Source: Calditrichia bacterium (lineage in GTDB: Bacteria > Calditrichota > Calditrichia > RBG-13-44-9 > J042). From it: a DNA stretch of 5,337 bases. The notes beneath the pieces were generated by a model. That model was not told the DNA's origin and ran no database searches. It worked only from the letters and a program-made list of their open reading frames with translations. Shown one piece after another: positions 1-5,337 of the stretch (positions are counted from its first letter, which is position 1; each line of letters opens with the position of its first letter). Location: positions 1 through 5,337 of the forward strand of contig JAUIFT010000255.1 in assembly GCA_030430345.1 (NCBI GenBank). Direction: 5' to 3'. A program made the position numbers and the translations under genes.

Positions 1-37
1 CGGAGAACCAGCAACGATCAACACACACGACTCAGTA

Positions 38-1180
38 TCAGGAAAGTGCCTGTTCCAAATCCGCAATCAGATCCTGCGCGGCTTCGATGCCGATAGACAG
101 GCGAATCAAATTTTTTGGGACGACACTCTGCGGGCCTTCAACGCTGGCGCGATGTTCAATTAAACTTTCCACGCCCCCCAGGGAAGTTGCCGGGGTAAAT
201 ACCGTTGCCCGGGTAGCCACCCGCTGGGCAAAAGCGGCATCTCCCTTTACCAGCAGAGACATCATTCCTCCAAAGCCGCTGGTCATCTGTTTTTTCGCGA
301 TGTGATGGCCGGGATGGCTTTCCAGCCCCGGGTAAAGCACTTTTTCGATTTTTGGATGACCTTCAAAATGCCGGGCGATTTTTAGCGCATTTTCGGAAGC
401 TCTTTCAAATCGCAGGGAAAGCGTACGCATCCCGCGCAACAGCAGCCAGGCTTCGAAGGGCCCCTGAATTCCTCCCACATACTTACGGATCATTTTGATT
501 TCTTCCCAGCGGTCGTTCTTTTCCCGGGTGACGACAATCCCGGCAGTTACATCGCTATGGCCGTTGAGGTATTTGGTGGCGGAATGAAAAACCAGATCTG
601 CCCCCAGTAAGATTGGCCGTGTCGTGATGGGCGTAGAAACCGTTGCATCGACCGCGAGAATGGCCCCGGCATTATGGGCAGCTTCTGCCGAAGCGGCAAT
701 ATCGATCACGTCCCAGGTGGGATTGACCGGCGATTCTATCCAGACGATCGCTGTTTTTCCCGGGCGTAACGCTTTCTCTAAGCCTTGTGGATCACTGGCA
801 TCAAATAGAGTTAAATCGATATTTCGTTTTCGGGAAATATAGCGAAGCCAGTCCTGCGCACCATGATACATCACCGTCGGGGCGACAATATGCTCGCCGG
901 CATTCACCGTTTCGAAAATCGCGGTAATTCCGGCCATGCCGGAAGCAAAAAGTTTTGCTTCCGCCCCCTTATCGAGGGTAGCTGCCAGTTTTTCTACGGG
1001 ATCAAAGGTCGGATTTTGGTATCGCCCATAGATGTATTCTCCCATCAATTCATATTGGGCATTTCGGGCGAATGTTGTTGAGAAATACAGTGGCGGCACC
1101 ACAGCTCCAGTGGTTGCTTCCGGCGCTTCTCCGCCGTGCGCCAATAAGGTTTCTGCCGAAAAAATTTTATCCTTATCCAT
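38..1180 (-). CDS. Cys/Met-metabolism PLP-dependent enzyme (cystathionine gamma-synthase/beta-lyase family)
   Basis: A complete 380-residue protein, the usual length for this fold-type I family of cytosolic transsulfuration enzymes, which make or cleave C-S bonds of cystathionine, homocysteine, cysteine or methionine. The family signatures are in order: the YxR phosphate-binding motif of the partner subunit (Y51, R53, followed by NPT), the SGM phosphate loop (80-82), the ring-stacking tyrosine Y105, ESPVNP (149-154), the pyridine-nitrogen aspartate D178, the Schiff-base lysine K203 within SATK, and the carboxylate-binding arginine R360 in LIRLSIGIE. The usual HPASMTH stretch reads HRASVEG (343-349), and the loop after Y105 is HGAQDWL rather than the common GGT type, so this is a divergent subgroup. 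Synthase, beta-lyase and gamma-lyase activities cannot be told apart from sequence alone. The ATG is well supported by an AGGAGG just upstream. No other sulfur-metabolism gene is in the window. Family assignment is firm; substrate is unknown. Confidence 0.95.
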   Translation of the reverse strand: MDKDKIFSAETLLAHGGEAPEATTGAVVPPLYFSTTFARNAQYELMGEYIYGRYQNPTFDPVEKLAATLDKGAEAKLFASGMAGITAIFETVNAGEHIVAPTVMYHGAQDWLRYISRKRNIDLTLFDASDPQGLEKALRPGKTAIVWIESPVNPTWDVIDIAASAEAAHNAGAILAVDATVSTPITTRPILLGADLVFHSATKYLNGHSDVTAGIVVTREKNDRWEEIKMIRKYVGGIQGPFEAWLLLRGMRTLSLRFERASENALKIARHFEGHPKIEKVLYPGLESHPGHHIAKKQMTSGFGGMMSLLVKGDAAFAQRVATRATVFTPATSLGGVESLIEHRASVEGPQSVVPKNLIRLSIGIEAAQDLIADLEQALS

Positions 1181-1183
1181 TAT

Positions 1184-1192
1184 CTCCTCCTA
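1184..1192 (-). promoter_or_regulatory. Ribosome binding site of the PLP enzyme
   Basis: Read on the minus strand, TAGGAGGAG ends three bases before the ATG at 1180. The inner AGGAGG is a full Shine-Dalgarno core five bases from the start codon. It fixes the start and suggests efficient translation independent of the upstream permease gene. Confidence 0.85.
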
Positions 1193-1210
1193 ATGTCATG
1201 AACGATTGGT

Positions 1211-1216
1211 ATTATA
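1211..1216 (-). promoter_or_regulatory. Candidate -10 box (TATAAT) for the PLP enzyme
   Basis: A perfect TATAAT on the minus strand lies 30 bases before the start codon at 1180, a position that would give a leader of roughly 20 to 25 bases. The -35 region is poor: the nearest candidate is TTGCAT at 1237-1242, with a 20-base spacer that is too long for an ordinary sigma-70 promoter. It matters because it would give the enzyme gene its own transcription start, separate from the permease 143 bases upstream. Some FCB phyla use different promoter consensus sequences, so this is only a candidate. Confidence 0.35.
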
Positions 1217-1259
1217 GACGACATTTTTTCCGGAGGATGCAATAATAGATTCGGCATTT

Positions 1260-1322
1260 ATGTGGAATGTGGAATTTTATAATTCGTTATCTTTCATTCC
1301 GCATTCGTCATTCGCTATTTGC
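1260..1322. repeat. Degenerate heptanucleotide-period repeat with inverted arms
   Basis: Nine consecutive 7-base units read on the plus strand as ATGTGGA, ATGTGGA, ATTTTAT, AATTCGT, TATCTTT, CATTCCG, CATTCGT, CATTCGC and TATTTGC. The first two are identical and the later ones share a CATTCG-like core in strict phase. The left arm (GGAAT type) is complementary to the right arm (ATTCC/ATTCG type). At the switch point GAATT (1272-1276) and AATTC (1281-1285) form a perfect inverted repeat around TTAT, and GGAATG (1264-1269) matches CATTCC (1295-1300). The array starts directly after the permease stop codon and fills about half the spacer before the PLP enzyme. It resembles the short heptanucleotide repeats known from cyanobacteria in style, but a shared origin is not implied. 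It could act as a weak transcript-end hairpin or simply be slippage-derived intergenic DNA. Confidence 0.6.
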
Positions 1323-1323
1323 C

Positions 1324-3744
1324 TCATTCATATCGCAAAGCATCAACAGGGTTCGACAACGCCACCTTAACCGCCTGATAGCTGATAGTCAGGAGGGCGA
1401 TTCCCATGGCCAGCGCGCCGGCAAAAGCGAACACCCACCAGCCGATCTCAATCCGATAGGCAAAATTCCCCAGCCATTTATTCATAATCCAATACCCTAA
1501 CGGTGCAGCAACGATAAATGCGATTAAAACCAAACGGGTAAATTCCCGGGAAATCAAGAGAATGAGCCCCGGCACGGAAGCGCCAAGCACTTTTCGCACC
1601 CCAATCTCCTTGGTGCGGTTTTCCGTGGTAAAGGAAGCCAAGCCAAACAATCCCAGGCAAGCAATAAAGATAGCCAGTAAAGTGAAGTATTGAATGATCA
1701 GGGAAAGACTTTCCTCCGAGCGGTACAGTTTTTCCAAATTCTTATCGAGGAATTGATAGCTCAAGGGCCAATCGGTGATAAAATTTCTCCAGGTATCACG
1801 GATATGCGCCATGCCGGCAGATACATTCCCGGCATTGAGGCGAACCGCCATACGATGCCCGCCAAACCGAATCACCAGCGCTTTCAGGCTTTCATGCAGA
1901 GATTGGTAGTGAAAATCCTTTACCACGCCAACAACCTTGCCGGACTGCCGGATATTGCCATTCGTGCGCACCCGATCAAGCTTTTTCCCGAGCGCTGTCG
2001 TTGCATCCCATCCAAACTCTTTTGCCGCGGCTTCGTTAATGAGAAACGCCTCCTCGCTGTCGCTGGGAAAATCTTTTGAGAATGTCCGGCCACTAACAAA
2101 TTCCAAATCGAGCACTGCTTCAATATCATGGGAAGCGGTCAGCATGCCAATCCACATCGGCTTGTCTGCGGGCATCCCTTCCGGCACATAAGCATTCGCT
2201 ATACCATCGGAAGTGCCGGGCACACTGCCGCCGATGCGGCTAACCGCCTGAATACCCGGATGATTTAGTAATGCATTTTTCATCGGCACATAGTTATTCA
2301 GGGCATCACCGAACATGTCGATAAACACAACTTGTTCTTTATTGATGCCGAGGTCTTTGTTTTTCAGATAATCCAACTGACTGTAAATAATGCTAATACT
2401 GATAAGCAAAAGCAGGGAAACTGTAAATTGAGAAACAACCAAAACCCAGCGCAAGGATGATTTTCCCCTGGCCGGATTGGGATTACCGGAAACAATGCCT
2501 TTTAACACCAAAATCGGGCGAAAACCGGAGAGGAAAAAAGCCGGATAGCTGCCGGCTATAATGCCAACAAACATTCCGATAAATATCATCCCAGATACAA
2601 TTTGCCAATCTTGCAGATAGAGAATACCCAGGGATTTTCCGGTAAGTGAATTAAAAAGCGGCAGAGATAATTCGATCATGGCAATGGTAAGTATTAAGGC
2701 ACACATGCTCAGCAGAATACTTTCACCGAGAAACTGACCGATGAGGGTTGAACGGTAGGCACCGAGCACTTTCCGCATGCCAACCTCTTTCGCGCGGCTG
2801 GCGGAACGGGCAGTTGCCAGGTTCATAAAATTGATACAGGCGATCAACAAAATCAATATTGCAATGGCGGAAAAAATGTAAACGTAAACAATATTTCCAT
2901 TTGTTGCGACCTCCAGGTAACGCTGGGAATGGAGATGGATATCGGTTAAGGCCTGCAGCTCCAGAGAAGAGCCGTCCCGCACGGATTCCGGAAAATGCCG
3001 ATTTATAAAATCCGGCAGCTGCGCTTCAATCAATGCACTTCCCGAAGGCTTTTCAAGCAATAAATAGGTCCAGGCAGACTGCCAAATCCAATTATTTTCA
3101 TAACCGTCTCCGCCCCACCAGTTGCGTAGCGTTGCCAGGGAGGTTATGAAGTCAAATTTAATATGGGAATTAGCGGGGATATCTTTTAAAACAGCGCCAA
3201 CAGTAAGATCCAACTGATTATTAAATCGAATTTGCCGCCCCAGCGGATTTTCCTCGCCAAAATATTTTTTCGCAGTAGCAGCTGTAATAACCACTTGATC
3301 CGGTGTTTTTAAAGTGGCCCGGTCACCTTGCAGGAATTCAAAGCTGAAAATTTCAAAAAACGTCGAATCCGCAAACAAGAAGTCTTTTTCAACGAAGGAT
3401 TGATCTCCGAGCGAGAGCACCAGATCATTCCCCCAGGATGCCGGCCGGTAAAAACGAACGATGCTGCGAATGATTTCCGGATTTTCCACCTGCAATATCC
3501 GCCCCACCGGAAAGGGGGACGTTGCCAGCTTTTCGACATTATCTGCGCTGGTCCAGGTATCCACAACGCGAATAATATTATCCGCCTTGCTATGAAATTT
3601 GTCATAGCTGATTTCCTCGCGGACAAACAGCAGCATTAGAATACAGGCTGTCATCCCAATGGATAATCCCAGCAAATTAATGACAGTATAGACTTTATGG
3701 CGAACAAGATTTCGGAAAGCAATTTTGAGGTAGTTGAAAAACAT
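1324..3744 (-). CDS. ABC transporter permease, MacB/FtsX type, two MacB_PCD-FtsX halves
   Basis: An 806-residue inner-membrane protein built as a tandem duplication. TM1 is near residues 21-41, followed by a large extracytoplasmic MacB_PCD-like domain (about 42-283), then three helices (about 285-307, 343-365, 382-405) forming FtsX domain 1. TM5 (about 432-454), a second extracytoplasmic domain (455-678) and three more helices (about 680-705, 734-752, 768-788) form the second half. The cytoplasmic motif after the first helix of each FtsX domain is duplicated: KEVGMRKVLGA near 319-329 and KEIGVRKVLGA near 712-722. This is the segment expected to contact the ATPase. The C-terminus NPVDALRYE is typical of the family. 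No Walker A or ABC signature is present, so a separate ATPase is needed and none lies in the window. Relatives export peptides, antibiotics or lipids or work mechanically in the envelope; the substrate here is unknown. The start at 3744 was chosen over the ATG at 3759 because an AGGAG lies six bases upstream of it and overlaps the longer reading. Confidence 0.93.
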   Translation of the reverse strand: MFFNYLKIAFRNLVRHKVYTVINLLGLSIGMTACILMLLFVREEISYDKFHSKADNIIRVVDTWTSADNVEKLATSPFPVGRILQVENPEIIRSIVRFYRPASWGNDLVLSLGDQSFVEKDFLFADSTFFEIFSFEFLQGDRATLKTPDQVVITAATAKKYFGEENPLGRQIRFNNQLDLTVGAVLKDIPANSHIKFDFITSLATLRNWWGGDGYENNWIWQSAWTYLLLEKPSGSALIEAQLPDFINRHFPESVRDGSSLELQALTDIHLHSQRYLEVATNGNIVYVYIFSAIAILILLIACINFMNLATARSASRAKEVGMRKVLGAYRSTLIGQFLGESILLSMCALILTIAMIELSLPLFNSLTGKSLGILYLQDWQIVSGMIFIGMFVGIIAGSYPAFFLSGFRPILVLKGIVSGNPNPARGKSSLRWVLVVSQFTVSLLLLISISIIYSQLDYLKNKDLGINKEQVVFIDMFGDALNNYVPMKNALLNHPGIQAVSRIGGSVPGTSDGIANAYVPEGMPADKPMWIGMLTASHDIEAVLDLEFVSGRTFSKDFPSDSEEAFLINEAAAKEFGWDATTALGKKLDRVRTNGNIRQSGKVVGVVKDFHYQSLHESLKALVIRFGGHRMAVRLNAGNVSAGMAHIRDTWRNFITDWPLSYQFLDKNLEKLYRSEESLSLIIQYFTLLAIFIACLGLFGLASFTTENRTKEIGVRKVLGASVPGLILLISREFTRLVLIAFIVAAPLGYWIMNKWLGNFAYRIEIGWWVFAFAGALAMGIALLTISYQAVKVALSNPVDALRYE

Positions 3745-3750
3745 GGCGAT

Positions 3751-3755
3751 CTCCT
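3751..3755 (-). promoter_or_regulatory. Ribosome binding site that decides the permease start
   Basis: AGGAG on the minus strand is followed by six bases and then the ATG at 3744. An in-frame ATG at 3759 lies upstream of this site, which would put the Shine-Dalgarno inside the coding region. Only a weak GGA precedes that upstream ATG. The shorter protein begins MFFNYLKIAFRNL, matching the usual N-terminus of this permease family. Confidence 0.8.
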
Positions 3756-3782
3756 GCATATAATTCCGGGTTTTAACGCCCT

Positions 3783-3806
3783 TTTATATTTCAACTACAG
3801 TGCCAA
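3783..3806 (-). promoter_or_regulatory. Candidate sigma-54-like promoter of the permease
   Basis: On the minus strand TTGGCAC (3806-3800) is followed by five bases and TTGAA (3794-3790). The established sigma-54 pattern is TTGGCACG, four bases, TTGCA. The -24 half is a perfect match, and the spacing from GG to the -12 dinucleotide is correct (ten bases), but the -12 half has GA in place of the conserved GC. A start about 12 bases further on would leave a leader of roughly 35 bases before the ATG at 3744. An overlapping TATAAA (3788-3783) could instead be a -10 box, but no good -35 is spaced correctly for it. Confidence 0.35.
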
Positions 3807-4067
3807 TCCTTCAAAACCCTGTTATTTAATGACTTAGAAAGACAAATTCAATTGAAGAACATTATTGGTTGTTCGTGGATAATACACCGGGTGTGCGTAG
3901 ATGAACAATTTTTTCAAGTATAATTAGTTTTGGTGATATTCTATTTTAATGCCTGTATACCTTTTTTCGCGTTTTATCTTTTAGCTATGGTAAATGCTTC
4001 GCAGTTAATAATTGTAAAATGCCAGATATTTTTGGATCATGGATCGCCACTAATGACAAAGTATATA

Positions 4068-4131
4068 ACAGGAAAACCATGGCAAACAAGGGGCTTCCTG
4101 TCTGCCACGGTTAAATGATCGCTTACAGGAA
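4068..4131. repeat. Three alternating copies of ACAGGAA/TTCCTGT
   Basis: On the plus strand ACAGGAA occurs at 4068-4074 and 4125-4131 and its exact reverse complement TTCCTGT at 4095-4101. The central copy lies in the loop of the terminator-like hairpin and the outer copies flank it on either side. In the transcript the loop copy could therefore pair with either flank, giving alternative or pseudoknotted structures. The copies are exact but short. Whether this is functional is inference. Confidence 0.5.
4073..4112 (-). terminator. Probable rho-independent terminator of the repeat-protein gene
   Basis: In the minus-strand transcript AACCGUGGCA (4112-4103) can pair with UGCCAUGGUU (4084-4075) over ten pairs, one of them G-U, around an 18-base loop. 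The transcript then continues UUCC, so the last stem bases and the next two give a run of four U. The hairpin starts 21 bases after the TAA at 4134-4136, a sensible place for a terminator. On the plus strand there is no T run after the stem, which supports the minus orientation. The U run is short and the loop long, so efficiency may be modest. Confidence 0.55.
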
Positions 4132-4133
4132 TT

Positions 4134-5337
4134 TTATTTCACCAGGTACATCTTGCGGGCTACTGCCTGCCCGCCGGCCTGTAGCCGATAGAGGTAAACA
4201 CCGGAACTGAGATTAACACCGTCAAAGTGAGCCTGATGCGCGCCCGCCTGCATCGGTCCGTCGAGCAGCGTGGCTACTGCTCGTCCGGTGATGTCGTAAA
4301 TTGTCAGGGTCACCCATTCATTCCGTTTCAGAGAAAATGGAATTACTGTGGACGGATTAAAGGGATTGGGATAATTCTGCGCCAGTTCGAAACCAAGCGG
4401 CTGATTGCTGCCCTTATCTTCAATCCCGGTAAAAATGGGATTATTATTCCGGCCATTGGTGCCGATTGTACCGACAAATACCGCCTTTCCGCTTTGATAG
4501 ACAATCGATTTAATATTGGCCGCTGCATAGGGGCTGGCCTGAGGCGTCCAGCTCTCGCCCCCATTACTGGTGCGGAGAATAATGCCGCCATCGCCAACCA
4601 CCCAGCCTTCATTCGCATTGGCCATCGCCACACCATTCAGGTATTCCGCGGGAAAGACCGCATTGCCACGCAGACCGGTATTTTTCCGCTGCCAGGTATT
4701 ACCAGCATCATTTGATACGACAACAACCGTATCGCCAGCGGCAAAAACAGTGTTACCGGTGACGCTTAATCCGCGCAAGGGGCGAAAAGCGCCGGCCGGG
4801 GTGGTGCGGGCACTCCAGTTAACCCCACCATCCGAGCTTTGTAAAATGACACCATTATTGCCGATAGCGATAGCCGTTTGCGCATCAACAAAACGCACGT
4901 CGAACAGCTCCAGCGCAGCAACTTGCAATGGCGCCGTCCAGGTGGTGCCGCCGTTCGTGGTCCGCATAACGTAGCCGGCAGTATTTGCGCCACCAACAAT
5001 CAGTCCATTGTTCGCGTCGCTAAAGTGCACCGCATTTAAACGGCTATTCGTGCCGGATGTAATTGCTTCCCAGGAAAGGCCACCATTGCTGGTTCGGGCA
5101 ATTCTACCGCCGTCCCCAACGGCCCAGCCATTATTAGGATCAGCAAAATAAACCCCATTCAACTTCCCGGTAAATCCACTCGGGGCACCCTGGCGGGTCC
5201 AGCTTTCGCCGCCGTCGTTCGTGCTCAGAATTGCCGAGCCGATGCCACTGGCATTGGCACCGACGGCCCAACCCAGGTTAAAATTGACAAAACTAACGCC
5301 ATTCAGATCGACATTAAACGCCGCATCTTCCGAGCCG
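4134..5337 (-). CDS. Secreted Ycf48/BNR-repeat protein with C-terminal sorting domain (5' end missing)
   Basis: The open frame runs without a stop to the window edge, so 400 residues of the C-terminal part are visible and the N-terminus, with any signal peptide, is lost. Residues 11-274 hold six repeats of 41 to 48 residues (starting at 11, 59, 100, 144, 187 and 233). Each has the pattern LNGVxFxDxNxGWAVGxxGxIxxTxNGGxSW, the Asp/Asn-Gly-Gly-containing blade of Ycf48-like and sialidase-type beta-propellers. A seventh, degenerate unit (275-313) lacks the SW end. Residues 314-400 form a beta-sandwich tail with YPNPFNPST near its start, then YDITGR and SSGVYLYRLQAGG, ending in basic KMYLVK. This is the type A sorting domain of the type IX secretion system, related in fold to the FlgD Ig-like domain. 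The protein is inferred to be exported and surface-attached or released. Despite the Ycf48 similarity, nothing suggests a photosystem role. An apparent TTG start at 5162 is internal to the second repeat and is not real. Confidence 0.9.
   Translation of the reverse strand, partial: GSEDAAFNVDLNGVSFVNFNLGWAVGANASGIGSAILSTNDGGESWTRQGAPSGFTGKLNGVYFADPNNGWAVGDGGRIARTSNGGLSWEAITSGTNSRLNAVHFSDANNGLIVGGANTAGYVMRTTNGGTTWTAPLQVAALELFDVRFVDAQTAIAIGNNGVILQSSDGGVNWSARTTPAGAFRPLRGLSVTGNTVFAAGDTVVVVSNDAGNTWQRKNTGLRGNAVFPAEYLNGVAMANANEGWVVGDGGIILRTSNGGESWTPQASPYAAANIKSIVYQSGKAVFVGTIGTNGRNNNPIFTGIEDKGSNQPLGFELAQNYPNPFNPSTVIPFSLKRNEWVTLTIYDITGRAVATLLDGPMQAGAHQAHFDGVNLSSGVYLYRLQAGGQAVARKMYLVK
4137..4397 (-). 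other. C-terminal sorting domain (T9SS type A-like) within the repeat protein
   Basis: These 87 codons follow the last propeller repeat after a short Gly/Asn-rich linker. The sequence has the hallmark elements in order: an aromatic-rich lead (LGFELAQNYPNPFNPST), a central strand pair (VTLTIYDITGRAV), a glycine turn (MQAGAHQ), SSGVYLYRL and a basic end. In Bacteroidota such domains are recognised by the type IX translocon and removed or replaced with a surface anchor. In Calditrichota- and KSB1-like genomes the same tail is common, but the secretion route is less well established. Confidence 0.85.
4515..5306 (-). repeat. Six in-frame Ycf48/BNR-type protein repeats
   Basis: Six units of 41, 42, 43, 44, 46 and 48 residues are aligned by LNGV or LxxV at the start, GWAVG or a variant in the middle and NGGxSW or DGGxxW near the end. 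The first, second and sixth are closest to the consensus. The fourth and fifth have drifted (AIAIG; VFAAG with NDAGNTW). Such units usually fold as propeller blades, and six visible plus one degenerate would fit a seven-bladed propeller, unless more lie beyond the window edge. Confidence 0.8.

Larger units (their letters stand above)
3760..4133. other. AT-rich intergenic region between the repeat protein and the permease
   Basis: This 374-base stretch has no convincing gene on either strand. It holds the sigma-54-like candidate near the permease (3783-3806), two short perfect palindromes (TTCAATTGAA at 3847-3856 and ACACCGGGTGT at 3884-3894) that could be operator half-sites or chance, and a terminator-like hairpin near the end of the repeat-protein gene (4075-4112). 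A plus-strand reading frame at 3930-4118 begins with TTG, has no ribosome binding site and encodes no recognisable motif, so I do not call it. The middle, about 3900-4060, shows nothing further that I can support. Confidence 0.7.

Noticed and set aside
1..37. Downstream end of the PLP enzyme gene, examined for a terminator or the start of another gene.
   Set aside because: Only 37 bases are available. There is a GT-rich run on the minus strand but no stem followed by a U run and no start codon with a ribosome binding site.
1690..2191. Plus-strand frames of 129 and 84 codons opposite the second extracytoplasmic domain of the permease.
   Set aside because: They overlap each other and a well-supported gene on the other strand, and show no plausible domain or start signal.
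3847..3856. Palindrome TTCAATTGAA as an upstream activator site for the sigma-54-like promoter.
   Set aside because: It is only ten bases of AT-rich self-complementary sequence with no paired site, so it is not distinguishable from chance.
3884..3894. Perfect short palindrome ACACCGGGTGT as an operator.
   Set aside because: It is an isolated 11-base match about 100 bases from the likely promoter, with no second copy. Chance is an adequate explanation in a region searched by eye.
3930..4118. Plus-strand frame of 62 codons in the AT-rich intergenic region, with a hydrophobic start that looks slightly like a membrane segment.
   Set aside because: It starts with TTG, has no ribosome binding site, no recognisable motif and no promoter, and it overlaps the putative terminator hairpin. 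The hydrophobic residues follow from T-rich codons in AT-rich DNA.
4227..4974. Long plus-strand frames opposite the repeat protein (162 and 134 codons).
   Set aside because: They lie antisense to a gene with clear repeats and a sorting domain. Their translations have no family motif, and their length follows from the repetitive codon pattern of the sense gene.
4515..5306. Repeated DNA in the last kilobase as a CRISPR or tandem DNA repeat.
   Set aside because: The periodicity is about 123 to 144 bases, in frame, and conserved only at protein level, so it reflects propeller blades and not a DNA repeat array.

Overview
The window carries three protein genes, all on the minus strand, and no RNA gene, insertion sequence or CRISPR array that I can see. 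The C-terminal sorting domain with a YPNPFNPST signature and the roughly 800-residue double-FtsX permease both point to the FCB side of the bacterial tree, such as Calditrichota, KSB1, Ignavibacteria or Bacteroidota. Base composition is moderate in the genes and visibly AT-rich between positions 3760 and 4133. The exact phylum is inference.

Layout in the direction of transcription, from high to low coordinates. (1) 5337-4134 is the 3' part of a gene for a secreted beta-propeller-like protein. It has at least six Ycf48/BNR-type repeats followed by a type IX-style C-terminal sorting domain, and its start lies beyond the window edge. Just after its stop codon is a 10-bp hairpin followed by a short U run, probably its terminator, embedded in three alternating copies of ACAGGAA/TTCCTGT. 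(2) 4133-3745 is a non-coding AT-rich spacer holding a near-match to a sigma-54 promoter close to the next gene. (3) 3744-1324 is a MacB/FtsX-type ABC transporter permease of 806 residues with no ATPase domain. The start at 3744 is preferred over the ATG 15 bases upstream because a clean AGGAG lies six bases before it. (4) 1323-1181 is a short spacer with a degenerate 7-base-period repeat that switches orientation around its centre, a TATAAT box and a strong ribosome binding site. (5) 1180-38 is a complete Cys/Met-metabolism PLP-dependent enzyme of 380 residues.

I see no evident functional link between the three genes. The permease is probably its own transcription unit and the PLP enzyme appears to have its own start signals, though read-through from the permease cannot be excluded. 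I did not find a convincing undescribed multi-gene system. The most unusual features are in the intergenic DNA: the heptamer array, the alternating 7-mers around the putative terminator, and the sigma-54-like box.
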